Source of the DNA: Kordiimonadaceae bacterium UBA4441
GTDB taxonomy: Bacteria > Pseudomonadota > Alphaproteobacteria > Sphingomonadales > Emcibacteraceae
Assembly: GCA_002390425.1 (NCBI GenBank)
Contig: DGPL01000045.1
Coordinates: forward strand, 26,182-90,181
Reading direction: 5' to 3'
DNA: 64,000 bases
The notes under the pieces: generated by a model
The model's input: only the letters and a program-made list of their open reading frames with translations
What the model was told of the DNA's origin: nothing
Databases searched by the model: none
Program-made: the position numbers and the translations under genes
In this document: positions 18,621 through 26,768 of the stretch, piece after piece
Numbering within the stretch: the stretch's first letter is position 1
Layout of the letters: each line of letters begins with the position of its first letter

Positions 18621-18644
18621 TATTAGTAAAGATTAACAACAAAA

Positions 18645-18675
18645 AAACCCCCGGCGAAAATATCGTCGGGGGTTT
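18645..18675. terminator. Bidirectional terminator between PQQ paralogue 3 and propeller gene
   Basis: AAACCCCCG (18645-18653)/CGGGGGTTT (18667-18675), with an inner CGA/TCG pair. On the minus strand it is followed by seven T, on the plus strand by a weaker TTTAAATTT. It serves two convergent genes. Confidence 0.85.
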
Positions 18676-18700
18676 AAATTTAAAGATTAAATTTAAACTG

Positions 18701-19903
18701 TTATCTCATTCCTTCGGGCCATGCTGGTCCTTGATCGAAATTAGTAACTTCTTTCATACCTTTGCTAATAAACTTCTGAACGCGCTTACCTTCATAAGTT
18801 TCGGTAGTGTAAATATTACCTTTTGAATCGGTTGCAAGACTATGTGGTGCAAACCAAAGACCTGGCAAACGACCACCACCACCAAACATGGCAATAGGCT
18901 CTAGAGTTTCACGATGAAGAATGTGAACACGTTGGTTCTGTCCGTCAGCAAGATAAACATATTTCTGATCCGCATCATTTGAAAAATCAAGATCCCAAGT
19001 TGAACCTTGTGATAATGTCTCATTCATAATCAGTTTTTCAAAAAGATATGTTCCATCCTGTTCAAATACCTGAATACGGTTAGATGAACGGTCACATACA
19101 TAAAGTTTACCGTCTCTAGAAGGTTCCGCGCAATGAACTGGTCCGGTAAACTGTGGATGCGATGGTGTCGTAGGATCATGACGGTATCTTTCCGTTGGAT
19201 CCTCTGGTGTTTTACCATATGCACCCCAATAACGTTTAAACTCACCCGTATCTGCATCAAGAACTGCAATTCTGCGATGGCCGTAACCATCAGCAATAAA
19301 CGCTTCATTGGTTGATTCTACAACTTCAATCTCAGCAACACGTGAAAAATGAGTTTTACTGTTACTGTCTGGTTCACGTACACCAGGTGTACCATACTGC
19401 GCTAAAAATTTACCATCACGGGTAAATTTAAGAATGTGGCTATCACCACCACCATTCCCACCAATCCATACGTTACCTTTGTGGTCAACTTCAATACCAT
19501 GGTTTGATGCTGGCCATACATATGGTGCACCTTCAACTGGGCCACCCCATGCGTTGACCATATTGCCCGCTGGATCAAATTCAACTATCGGTGGCGCTGG
19601 TTCACAACAAATGGACACGCCACTTGCAAGACCAATTTCGGTATTTGTTCCAAAAATGCCTTCGCCACTTGCACGATGAACGATAAAAACATGATCCCGC
19701 TCATCAATAGCGACCCCAATCACATTTCCTAAAATCCATTCGTTTGGAAGTGGTTTTGGCCAAAATGGATCAACTTCAAATGACGGTGCCATCGGTCCTT
19801 GAGCCGTAGCTTCATCAGCACCAATCATAGATTGACCAAGACTTAAGCCAACGAGCGACACTGCAAGGGCGGCTCCCGCCAATACTTTATTCTTAAATTC
19901 CAT
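18701..19903 (-). CDS. Exported NHL-repeat six-bladed propeller protein, family A copy 1
   Basis: A 400-residue secreted beta-propeller of the peptidyl-alpha-hydroxyglycine lyase-like/NHL group. A signal peptide runs to about residue 35. Blades are seen as repeated 'hydrophobic-D-x-x-G-N-V/I-x-h' units: 'HGIEVDHKGNVWIGG', 'EAFIADGYGHRRIAVLDADTG', 'LYVCDRSSNRIQVFEQDG', 'PHSLATDSKGNIYTTETYEGKRVQKF'. A vicinal Cys pair (SICCEPAPP) lies near residue 100. The DGY-RR and CDR-NRIQ blades resemble the catalytic face of amidating lyases, but catalysis is not shown. It is a close tandem paralogue of 20111-21319. Being next to PQQ dehydrogenases suggests a shared periplasmic pathway. Confidence 0.85.
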   Translation of the reverse strand: MEFKNKVLAGAALAVSLVGLSLGQSMIGADEATAQGPMAPSFEVDPFWPKPLPNEWILGNVIGVAIDERDHVFIVHRASGEGIFGTNTEIGLASGVSICCEPAPPIVEFDPAGNMVNAWGGPVEGAPYVWPASNHGIEVDHKGNVWIGGNGGGDSHILKFTRDGKFLAQYGTPGVREPDSNSKTHFSRVAEIEVVESTNEAFIADGYGHRRIAVLDADTGEFKRYWGAYGKTPEDPTERYRHDPTTPSHPQFTGPVHCAEPSRDGKLYVCDRSSNRIQVFEQDGTYLFEKLIMNETLSQGSTWDLDFSNDADQKYVYLADGQNQRVHILHRETLEPIAMFGGGGRLPGLWFAPHSLATDSKGNIYTTETYEGKRVQKFISKGMKEVTNFDQGPAWPEGMR

Positions 19904-19921
19904 TATTTCATTCCCTAATAA

Positions 19922-19978
19922 ATTATATCAATTCGGAGATCCAACCGGACTACATTCCCCAAAAAGACTGTATGTAGT
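19922..19978 (-). promoter_or_regulatory. Promoter with inverted repeat for the 18701-19903 propeller gene
   Basis: On the minus strand a perfect TATAAT (19922-19927) lies just upstream of the SD (AGGGAATG) and start. No TTGACA-like -35 is seen. Instead an inverted repeat ACTACAT (19949-19955)/ATGTAGT (19972-19978) covers the -35 and upstream region, the position expected for an activator site. Confidence 0.45.
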
Positions 19979-20056
19979 GGCTGAATGTTACTGTAATTAT
20001 TCAAACATTTCAAGTTGAGTAACATAATTAGAATTTTAATCATTTAAAAATAAAAA

Positions 20057-20084
20057 AACCCCCGGCAAATTAACGCCGAGGGTT
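20057..20084 (-). terminator. Intrinsic terminator of the 20111-21319 propeller gene
   Basis: AACCCCCGGC (20057-20066) pairs with GCCGAGGGTT (20075-20084) with one mismatch and an eight-base loop. Seven T follow on the minus strand. Confidence 0.82.
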
Positions 20085-20110
20085 AAATCATTTAAATACT
20101 GAAAAGCGGC

Positions 20111-21319
20111 TTAGTTAAGCTCGCCAGCAGGCCATAGTGCACCCTGATCCATTGCAGGAATATCTGTGATACCCTTAGCAATAAACTTCTGAATACGCTT
20201 ACCTTCGTAAGTTTCAGTTGTATAGATGTTACCTTTTGAATCTGTTGCAAGACTATGTGGTGCAAACCAAAGACCAGGTTGACGGCCACCGCCACCAAAC
20301 TTAGTTAGCACTTCCATTGTTGAACGTTCAATAATGTAAACGCGTTGGTTTTGACCATCAGCAAGGTAAATATATTTTTGATCAGCGTCACGTGAGAAAT
20401 CAAGATCCCAAGTAGAACCTTGAGCCCCAGTTTCAGGAGCAATCAACACTTCTGATTTATAATTACCAGCGCGATCAAAGACCTGAATACGGTCTGATGA
20501 ACGGTCACAAACATAGATTAAACCGTCGTTTGATGGCTCAACACAGTGAACTGGGCCCGTAAAGGTTTTGCTTGGTGGTGTTGAAGGGTCATGACGATAA
20601 CGCTCTGTTGGGTCTACGATGTTTTTCTCACCATAAGCACCCCAATAACGTTTGAACTCACCCGTATCAGCGTCAAGAACTGCGATGCGACGGTTACCAT
20701 AACCGTCCGCAATAAACGCTTCATTTGTTTCTTCAACAACGGAGATTTTTGCTACGCGTGAAAAATGAGTTGTGTCGTTACTATCCGGCTCGTTAATACC
20801 AGGTGTACCATATTGTGCGATAAATTTACCATCGTTGGTAAATTTAAGAATATGCGAATCACCGCGGCCGTTACCACCGATCCATACGTTGCCTTTATGG
20901 TCAACTTCGATACCGTGGTTTGAATCAGGCCACACATATGGTGCACCCTCAACCGGACCACCCCATGCACGTACAAGATTTCCGTCGGCATCAAATTCCA
21001 CGATAGGAGGAGCTGGTGTACAGCAGATACTTGTACCTTGCTGAAGACCAAGTTCAGCGAAAGGCTTAAAGATTCCATCGCCCCATGCACGGTGTACGAT
21101 ATAAACATGATCGCGTGCATCAACGGCAACACCGATTACATTCCCCAAGATCCAGCCATTCGGCAGCGGTTGTGGCCAGAACGGATCAACTTCAAATGAC
21201 GGTGCTTTTGCAGACTGTGCAGTCGCATCCGTTGCATTCATCATTGATTGTCCAAGGCTCAAACCGATGAGTGAAACAGCAAGTGTTACCCCCATCAAAA
21301 CCTTATTTTTTAATTTCAT
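20111..21319 (-). CDS. Exported NHL-repeat six-bladed propeller protein, family A copy 2
   Basis: A 402-residue tandem paralogue of the 18701 gene, with the same signal-peptide style (AVSLIGLSLGQSM), the same SICCTPAPP Cys pair and matching blades throughout ('HGIEVDHKGNVWIGGNGRGDSH', 'ADGYGNRRIAVLDADTG', 'CDRSSDRIQVFDRAG'). Differences lie mainly in loops such as 'GEKNIVDPTERY'. The two copies keep separate terminators and promoters, so they are duplicated whole transcription units. Upstream (21348-21419) are two inverted repeats. Likely periplasmic, with a role tied to the PQQ enzymes by position only. Confidence 0.85.
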   Translation of the reverse strand: MKLKNKVLMGVTLAVSLIGLSLGQSMMNATDATAQSAKAPSFEVDPFWPQPLPNGWILGNVIGVAVDARDHVYIVHRAWGDGIFKPFAELGLQQGTSICCTPAPPIVEFDADGNLVRAWGGPVEGAPYVWPDSNHGIEVDHKGNVWIGGNGRGDSHILKFTNDGKFIAQYGTPGINEPDSNDTTHFSRVAKISVVEETNEAFIADGYGNRRIAVLDADTGEFKRYWGAYGEKNIVDPTERYRHDPSTPPSKTFTGPVHCVEPSNDGLIYVCDRSSDRIQVFDRAGNYKSEVLIAPETGAQGSTWDLDFSRDADQKYIYLADGQNQRVYIIERSTMEVLTKFGGGGRQPGLWFAPHSLATDSKGNIYTTETYEGKRIQKFIAKGITDIPAMDQGALWPAGELN

Positions 21320-21347
21320 GATTTCTTTCCATTTTTTATTTTATTCA

Positions 21348-21533
21348 TTCAGTTTAGCATAACGTTTGCATTTCCTAAACTGAACACTATGCTGTGACAT
21401 AATGATACAATATATCATTCCGGCGTTCAAGCATTGAATCGCACCATTTCTATATCAATAAAATTTGACTCTTTCCCTAGGGTTTCCTATGAAAGACGTC
21501 AATAAAAATAGTGAAGATCGACAAACTAGGGAA
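21348..21533. promoter_or_regulatory. Control region with three inverted repeats between propeller and HupE genes
   Basis: TTCAGTTTAG (21348-21357)/CTAAACTGAA (21375-21384) is a 10-bp perfect inverted repeat 29 bases upstream of the minus-strand propeller gene. AATGATA (21401-21407)/TATCATT (21413-21419) is a compact 7-5-7 palindrome. TTCCCTAG (21473-21480)/CTAGGGAA (21526-21533) flanks the region just before the HupE start at 21545. None is followed by a T run, so these look like regulator sites. No clear sigma-70 -35/-10 pair could be assigned. Confidence 0.4.
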
Positions 21534-21544
21534 CACAAGAGAAA

Positions 21545-22882
21545 ATGGCACTTTTTACTCGTAAAGCTACGAAAAATTCATTGAAAATACTCCTTTCAAT
21601 GATGATATTTTTTTCATCTATGACCAACATCGTCAAAGCACACGATATTCCGGCATCTGTTACGGTACAAATGTATGTGAAACCAGAAGGTCAAACCTTA
21701 AAATTGTTACTTAGAGTGCCTCTTGAATCCATGAGTGAAATTATTTATCCAACTTGGGGGCCAGGCTATCTTGACTTCGAAAAAGCTGATAAAGCGTTAC
21801 TCGATGCTATCGCTGTTTACCTTACAGACGAGCTAAGAGTATATGAAAATGGGGAATTAATTTTAGACAAAACAGTAACTGCATACCGTGCAGAATCGCC
21901 TCAAAATCGTGCCATCCAAACGTGGGAAACGGCTATTGAGAACATCAATAAGCCTCCACTTAAAAATGAGGAGCGCCTTTATTACGGGCAGGCCGTTTTG
22001 GATGTTTTATATGAGTTCCCTATTACTTCTGATAAATCACAATTTTCCATTCATCCGACATTAAATAAGCTCGCCAGCATTACCAATACTGTATTAAGGT
22101 TTATTCCGCCAGAAACCGGTGAGCGCGTATTTAACTATATTGGTGATCCAGGAGAAGTTGTTTTAGACCCTAGTCTTTTACACGCACTATATGAATTTAT
22201 GGAATTAGGTTTCTTTCACATCTTAGAGGGAACCGATCATATCCTTTTCCTTCTCTGTTTGATTATCCCAATGCGTAGTTTCCGCGCTCTAATTCCTGTT
22301 ATTACATCCTTTACGATCGCACATTCTATTACGTTGATCTCAACGGCATTCGGTTTAGCGCCTCAAGCTTTATGGTTTGCGCCACTGATTGAAATGCTGA
22401 TTGCACTTTCTATTGTTTATATGGCGTTTGAGAATATCGTCGGAGTTAATCAAGAAAAAAGATGGATGATGACATTCGCTTTCGGACTTATTCATGGTTT
22501 TGGTTTCTCATTCCTTCTTTCCGATAGCATGCAATTTGCAGGAACTCATTTGTTTACGTCGCTCTTATCTTTTAATCTTGGTGTAGAACTAGGACAAATT
22601 TTCATTCTTATTCTCGTTCTCCCTATACTAAATCTATTGTTCAAATATTTAGTACAGGAAAAAACAGGCTCAATTCTTTTGTCTGCTCTTGTTGCCCATA
22701 GCGGATGGCACTGGATGACAGAACGAAATGATGCTTTAAATCAGTATATTTTCGTGATGCCGGAAATTGATTCTGCCTTTTATGCCGAATTAATGCGTTG
22801 GGGAATGTTGCTAATAATTATCGCGTTTGCTTCTTGGGCAATGTACGAATTTACAAAATACATCGAGAAACGATTTAAATAA
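21545..22882 (+). CDS. HupE/UreJ family membrane protein with N-terminal periplasmic domain
   Basis: A 445-residue protein. Residues ~15-32 form a signal or anchor segment. An N-terminal domain of ~170 residues probably faces the periplasm. From ~215 onward there is a HupE/UreJ_2-type polytopic domain with about seven hydrophobic segments and motifs 'FHILEGTDHILFLLCL', 'SFTIAHSITLISTA', 'FGLIHGFGFSFLL' and 'FNLGVELGQI'. The conserved His/Asp/Glu in these segments fit a transition-metal permease. Classical members accompany nickel enzymes, but none is visible here. Position beside PQQ enzymes raises the idea of metal supply or sensing in the periplasm, which is inference only. Confidence 0.82.
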   Translation: MALFTRKATKNSLKILLSMMIFFSSMTNIVKAHDIPASVTVQMYVKPEGQTLKLLLRVPLESMSEIIYPTWGPGYLDFEKADKALLDAIAVYLTDELRVYENGELILDKTVTAYRAESPQNRAIQTWETAIENINKPPLKNEERLYYGQAVLDVLYEFPITSDKSQFSIHPTLNKLASITNTVLRFIPPETGERVFNYIGDPGEVVLDPSLLHALYEFMELGFFHILEGTDHILFLLCLIIPMRSFRALIPVITSFTIAHSITLISTAFGLAPQALWFAPLIEMLIALSIVYMAFENIVGVNQEKRWMMTFAFGLIHGFGFSFLLSDSMQFAGTHLFTSLLSFNLGVELGQIFILILVLPILNLLFKYLVQEKTGSILLSALVAHSGWHWMTERNDALNQYIFVMPEIDSAFYAELMRWGMLLIIIAFASWAMYEFTKYIEKRFK

Positions 22883-22884
22883 TA

Positions 22885-22910
22885 AAAAGCCCCTTAAATA
22901 AGGGGCTTTT
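22885..22910. terminator. Bidirectional terminator after HupE gene
   Basis: AAAAGCCCCTT (22885-22895) pairs perfectly with AAGGGGCTTTT (22900-22910) with a four-base loop. It lies between convergent genes and provides T runs on both strands. Confidence 0.88.
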
Positions 22911-22935
22911 CTCTATCAATTGTTCTTAGTATCGT

Positions 22936-23988
22936 TTAGCGTTGAGTCGGGTTTGCAAAATATCCTTTAGGGATATATTTACGCATTCTACGTTGTAGCA
23001 CTTCAGCGCCATATACGTTACCGTCTTCATCAGCCGTTACGCCTTCTGCAACTGATGTATAACGTGGTTCCATTCCATTGTTAGGATCTGGAATAAAGGC
23101 CGTGACCCAACCCGTTTTTGAACTACCGATACGAATACCGCGTTCCCAACCAGGATTACGTTGATAACCTGTATTTGATTCACTATCTGCCACATACATT
23201 GTGTCATTTTTATCAATATAAACACCACTTGGGCGACCAAACTGTGTCCAGTAATCAAGGTGCTTACCATCCTGATCAAAAATTTGAACACGGTTATTAT
23301 AACGATCTCCGACAAACACTTTACCTTCTGAATTCAGAGCAATCGCATGTGGTTCGCGAAACTCACCACGCTCGGAACCGGTCACGCCCCATTCCGTGAT
23401 ATATTCGCCTTTACTGTTATATTTTACGATGCGGTTATTACCACCAGCACCGTGACCGTCTGCCACAAAAATATCACCGTTAGGCGCTACAGCAACATCA
23501 CATGGTTGGTCAAAAACATATTTGTCTTGGCCAGCAACACCGGCTGTACCTAGTGACATAAGAAGTTCACCATCAGGGCTAAACTTATGAACTTGATGAC
23601 CTTTTTTACGTTCTTCATCACCACGCGCATCAGCAATCCAAAGGTTTCCATCCGGATCCACATGAATTCCGTGAGGCCAAACGATCATGTTTTTGCCAAA
23701 CATTTTCAATATATTGCCTTCTTGATCAACCAACATAATGGGATCAATTTCCGGCGTATCAAGACAATTTCCATTGGCACCACAACGTTCTGATACCCAA
23801 ATTTTATCATCACCCGCATAATATACTGTACTCGTTGAGCCCCATACACGCCCATTTGGTAATTCAATCCACTCGCCTTTAATCGCTTCATAAGGGTTAG
23901 AGACCTGGGCATTTGCCGTACCAACGAATGCTGCTGTCACCGCGCTCGCTGTTATGAGCAGCTTTGCTAATGTATTTTTCTTTAACAT
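22936..23988 (-). CDS. Exported PAL-like NHL propeller protein, family B copy 1
   Basis: A 350-residue secreted propeller named in databases as peptidyl-alpha-hydroxyglycine alpha-amidating lyase family. Signal peptide cleavage is after TANA (~residue 27). The blades reproduce PAL landmarks in order: 'WPHGIHVDPDGNLWIADA' and 'REPHAIALNSEGKVFVGDR' hold the two His that match zinc ligands in animal PAL. 'QPCDVAVAPNGDIFVADGHG' and 'NNRVQIFDQDG' match neighbouring blades. ERCGANGNC could form a disulfide. If catalytic, it would cleave a carbinolamide to an amide plus an oxo-acid. It has a paralogue at 26814-27857, and both share a promoter module. Confidence 0.85.
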   Translation of the reverse strand: MLKKNTLAKLLITASAVTAAFVGTANAQVSNPYEAIKGEWIELPNGRVWGSTSTVYYAGDDKIWVSERCGANGNCLDTPEIDPIMLVDQEGNILKMFGKNMIVWPHGIHVDPDGNLWIADARGDEERKKGHQVHKFSPDGELLMSLGTAGVAGQDKYVFDQPCDVAVAPNGDIFVADGHGAGGNNRIVKYNSKGEYITEWGVTGSERGEFREPHAIALNSEGKVFVGDRYNNRVQIFDQDGKHLDYWTQFGRPSGVYIDKNDTMYVADSESNTGYQRNPGWERGIRIGSSKTGWVTAFIPDPNNGMEPRYTSVAEGVTADEDGNVYGAEVLQRRMRKYIPKGYFANPTQR

Positions 23989-24031
23989 TTCATGTCCTTT
24001 AATTTTGTGAGTTTGTTATTTTATAACACGC

Positions 24032-24064
24032 GCATTGGACAATAAATTATCTAATTTGTAAAGA
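24032..24064 (-). promoter_or_regulatory. Duplicated promoter module, copy 1 (propeller gene 22936-23988)
   Basis: Read on the minus strand: TCTTTACAAATT, nine variable bases, ATTGTCCAATGC. This gives TTTACA-N17-TCCAAT, sigma-70-like spacing. The same module occurs at 27913-27945 before the paralogous gene, with 24 of 33 positions forced identical and only the nine central bases free. It begins directly after the stop codon of the sigma factor gene. Confidence 0.55.
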
Positions 24065-25312
24065 CTAGATGGCCTTTAATTTTTTTGATAAGAATTCTTT
24101 TTCTCTTTCATTCCCGCTAAGTTTTATGGCTTTTTGATAAGCACGTTTGGCAATATCATTATTACCTGCTCGCAAATAGAATTCTGCCTTAGCAGCATAA
24201 AATGGTTGATATGATTTAAATTCACTCTCTAACTGATCAATCGCATTAATAGTTTCATCAATAGTGAGTAAATTTGAAGCCGCAACAACTCTGTTTAGCT
24301 TAACGACAGATGTAGGCATCAATTTTAAAAGTTCATCATATAAAAGAACAATTTGCTGCCAATCCGTACTAGCATAACTTTTTGATTGGGAATGTACTGC
24401 ACTTATTGCTGCTTGAATTTGATAAGGTCCCGTTTTTTCGGTTTTTAATGCTCTTTCAATGAGTGAACAACCTTCTTTGATTTTTGGTTGATCCCAAAGT
24501 GTTCTATTTTGATCTTCTAATGAAACAAAAGCCCCGTCTGAAGTAAATCGTGATTTTCTTCTAGAATCGTGCAGTAAAGTCAAAGCTAGTAACGCCATTA
24601 TTTCCGGCTCATATGGGCATAATTCGTTTAAGATTCTCGCTAACCTTATGGCTTCATTACTAAGATCTGCTCTTATGTGATCCTTGCCACTAGATGCGGA
24701 ATAGCCTTCATTAAAAATTAAATATATGACACTTAGCACAGCGCTTAATCTTTCATGAAAAACGTCTCTTTCAGGAATGATATAGGGGATGGCTGTTTGT
24801 TTGATTTTTCTTTTTCCTCTAACAAGCCTTTGAGCCATTGTTTCTTTTTTGACCAAAAAAGCACGGGCGATTTCATCTGTTGATAATCCACCAAGAAGTT
24901 GCAACGTTAAAGCAACAGAAATTTTGTGATCCAATGCCGGATGACAACAGGTGAAAATTAATCGTAATCGTTCATCTGGAATAGCATATTCGTATTCTTT
25001 TGTGTCTTCTTCAGTTTCAATTTCTATGATTAAGTCTTTGTGTTTAGATTTAAAATTTTGATCGCGACGAAGACGATCTATCGCTTTTCTTTTAGCAACT
25101 GTAAAAATCCAACCTGTCGTCGATTTTGGAAGACCATCTTTACGCCATTTAATAAGTGCCATTTCAACGGCATCTTGAAGTACATCTTCGACCAGATTAA
25201 TATCATTATAAATCACTAGTAAACTGGATAAAAGGTATCCCCAGTCTTCTCGCATAATTTTCTGAATTGCGATTTCAAAATTAATTGCTGATGTAGAGGT
25301 TGAGGATACCAT
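24065..25312 (-). CDS. ECF42-type RNA polymerase sigma factor
   Basis: A 415-residue extracytoplasmic-function sigma factor. Region 2 is at ~25-95 ('LVEDVLQDAVEMALIKW'; 'GWIFTVAKRKAIDRLRRD'). Region 4 is at ~125-180 with 'LGGLSTDEIARAFLVKKETMAQRL'. The signature 'RLRLIFTCCHPALD' lies between them. A long C-terminal domain of ~220 residues (DUF6596, helical/TPR-like) replaces an anti-sigma partner. Groups with this layout sit beside a YciI/DGPF protein, as here (nine bases between stop and start). No anti-sigma gene is present. The upstream TGTCGA element suggests autoregulation. Targets may include the propeller genes around it, but their promoters look sigma-70-like. Confidence 0.92.
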   Translation of the reverse strand: MVSSTSTSAINFEIAIQKIMREDWGYLLSSLLVIYNDINLVEDVLQDAVEMALIKWRKDGLPKSTTGWIFTVAKRKAIDRLRRDQNFKSKHKDLIIEIETEEDTKEYEYAIPDERLRLIFTCCHPALDHKISVALTLQLLGGLSTDEIARAFLVKKETMAQRLVRGKRKIKQTAIPYIIPERDVFHERLSAVLSVIYLIFNEGYSASSGKDHIRADLSNEAIRLARILNELCPYEPEIMALLALTLLHDSRRKSRFTSDGAFVSLEDQNRTLWDQPKIKEGCSLIERALKTEKTGPYQIQAAISAVHSQSKSYASTDWQQIVLLYDELLKLMPTSVVKLNRVVAASNLLTIDETINAIDQLESEFKSYQPFYAAKAEFYLRAGNNDIAKRAYQKAIKLSGNEREKEFLSKKLKAI

Positions 25313-25321
25313 TTATAATTA

Positions 25322-25675
25322 TTACTCAACGATGGTCATAATCGGTCTGACTTCAATAGACCCATGTTTCACAGATGGGATCATGGCAGCATATTTTAAG
25401 GCATCATCAAGATTATCACATTCAAAAATATAATAGCCCCCAAGCTGTTCCTTTGTTTCTGCAAAAGGGCCATCTGTTGTTTCTAGGTTTCCACCACGCC
25501 CTCTTAATGTTGTTGAGGTATTAACCGATTCAAGCGGATCGCCCGCCACCAAAACACCATCTTCAATAAATTTATCTGTCGCAGAACGGTATTCCCCAAT
25601 CATTTTGATAAATTCATCGGAACCAGGCTTAGGATCAGTTTTTTCATTAGAGTAAATTAAAGCAATATATTTCAT
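25322..25675 (-). CDS. YciI/DGPF family protein, partner of ECF42 sigma factor
   Basis: A 117-residue ferredoxin-like-fold protein containing the diagnostic motif TDGPFAETKEQLGG. The start is set at 25675 because GGAGA lies five bases upstream. A longer frame from 25714 adds 13 residues without an SD and is rejected. Proteins of this family are always coded next to ECF41/42-type sigma factors and are thought to be their stress-response output, though their activity is unresolved. It is the first gene of the two-gene operon with the sigma factor, under the TGTCGA promoter at 25731-25759. Confidence 0.9.
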   Translation of the reverse strand: MKYIALIYSNEKTDPKPGSDEFIKMIGEYRSATDKFIEDGVLVAGDPLESVNTSTTLRGRGGNLETTDGPFAETKEQLGGYYIFECDNLDDALKYAAMIPSVKHGSIEVRPIMTIVE

Positions 25676-25730
25676 GATTATCTCCATTATTATGTTTTGA
25701 TGTAACCTTATCATTTAAGATTACATATAT

Positions 25731-25759
25731 AAAACGAATGGGATTTATAAAAATCGACA
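25731..25759 (-). promoter_or_regulatory. ECF42-type promoter of the YciI-sigma operon
   Basis: On the minus strand TGTCGA (25754-25759) is followed after 17 bases by CGTTTT (25731-25736). The published ECF42 signature is TGTCGA at -35 with CG(A/T)C at -10, so the -35 is exact and the -10 matches three of four bases. The YciI start is 56 bases downstream of the -10. This predicts positive autoregulation. Confidence 0.65.
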
Positions 25760-25774
25760 ATCTTTTTGAAAAAA

Positions 25775-26755
25775 TTACTCTTTTATAGGTAAATGTCCGG
25801 TTTTCACGTAAATAAGGGCACCATCTTCTTTGGTATAAGGATGATGCCTGCTTAAATGAGGGCTTCTGATCCAAGTTCCTTTTGGATATTCTCCATGCTC
25901 ATCATAAAAAGTGCCTTCAAGAACAAAAATTTCTTCCCCGCCCCAATGTTGATGGGGTTTAAAGATAGTATTCGGAGCCCATTTAACTAGCGCCGCATGC
26001 TCCGTACCATATTCATGAAGCGGCATTACCGATAAACCAGGAACCAATCCCGGATACCATTCTGCTTCGTTCGTATTGATTGAAAATTGCTTTTGATCTT
26101 CTTCTTCAAACTGATAAAGTTTAACAAAGATCGTTGCTCCTTCTTCACCAATTTTTGGGGTGTGAAATGTACCAATTGGGTTTCGAACATAACTACCCGC
26201 TGGATAATCCGCATGCTCATCAGAGAAAACCCCTTCAAGCACTAAAAATTCCTCACCACCGCAATGGTCGTGCGGTGAAAATTCACTGTTTGGGGCAAAT
26301 TTTACAATCGTAGTCGCGCGCGCCACTTCGTCACCAATTCGGTCCAACATCATACGTTCAACACCCTTCATCGGCGACGGCACCCACTTATAATCCTCTG
26401 GTCTAACCACTGCAATTTTCTCGAAATTTGCGTTCAATTCCATTTGAATACTGCCTTCTTTTTCAATAACTAAGATACGCGCCTCACCAATTGGATGTGC
26501 CACATGTTCCGTCCCAACTGATGCATAAAATATGTCTCCTGCGTTTAATATAACGCTGTCTTCTTTTCCATTTTCACGATATTTCATTTCTACGCGACCG
26601 TCCATTACGGCAAATATTTCTTCACCATCATTGATATGCCAAATATATGGTTCATCCGTCCAATGAAGTCGGGACGTCACACCGTTCATAGTGGCGATGT
26701 CTTTCGCGCCCCATGCTTTTTCTGATTTAAAATTTTTACTTCTAATAATTTCCAT
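25775..26755 (-). CDS. Triple-cupin protein (ChrR-type cupin repeats)
   Basis: A 326-residue cytoplasmic protein with three cupin modules. The N-terminal one (~20-100) has 'YIWHINDGEEIFAVMDGRVEM'. The second (~150-220) has HDHCGGEEFLVLEGVF, and the third (~255-320) has HQHWGGEEIFVLEGTF. The last two carry the HxHxGGEE metal-binding pattern of ChrR-like anti-sigma cupins, which sense singlet oxygen or peroxide. The start at 26755 is preferred: a frame from 26785 would run through the terminator hairpin of the gene upstream, and its extra residues do not look like a cupin. No strong SD is seen. Beside an ECF sigma operon it might sense redox state, but ChrR's zinc-binding sigma-binding domain is absent. 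Confidence 0.8.
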   Translation of the reverse strand: MEIIRSKNFKSEKAWGAKDIATMNGVTSRLHWTDEPYIWHINDGEEIFAVMDGRVEMKYRENGKEDSVILNAGDIFYASVGTEHVAHPIGEARILVIEKEGSIQMELNANFEKIAVVRPEDYKWVPSPMKGVERMMLDRIGDEVARATTIVKFAPNSEFSPHDHCGGEEFLVLEGVFSDEHADYPAGSYVRNPIGTFHTPKIGEEGATIFVKLYQFEEEDQKQFSINTNEAEWYPGLVPGLSVMPLHEYGTEHAALVKWAPNTIFKPHQHWGGEEIFVLEGTFYDEHGEYPKGTWIRSPHLSRHHPYTKEDGALIYVKTGHLPIKE

Positions 26756-26768
26756 ATTACACCATAAA

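Noticed and set aside
21394..21410. CRP-like site TGTGACATAATGATACA
   Set aside because: Only the left half matches TGTGA-N6-TCACA; the right half does not.
21518..21523. TGTCGA on the minus strand upstream of a propeller gene as a second ECF42 promoter
   Set aside because: The nearest CGTC lies 19 bases away, longer than the 17-base spacing at the sigma operon, and the gene start is about 200 bases distant.
25775..26755. Anti-sigma factor for the ECF gene
   Set aside because: It has only cupin modules; the zinc-binding sigma-binding domain of ChrR is not present, and ECF42 proteins use their own C-terminal domain.
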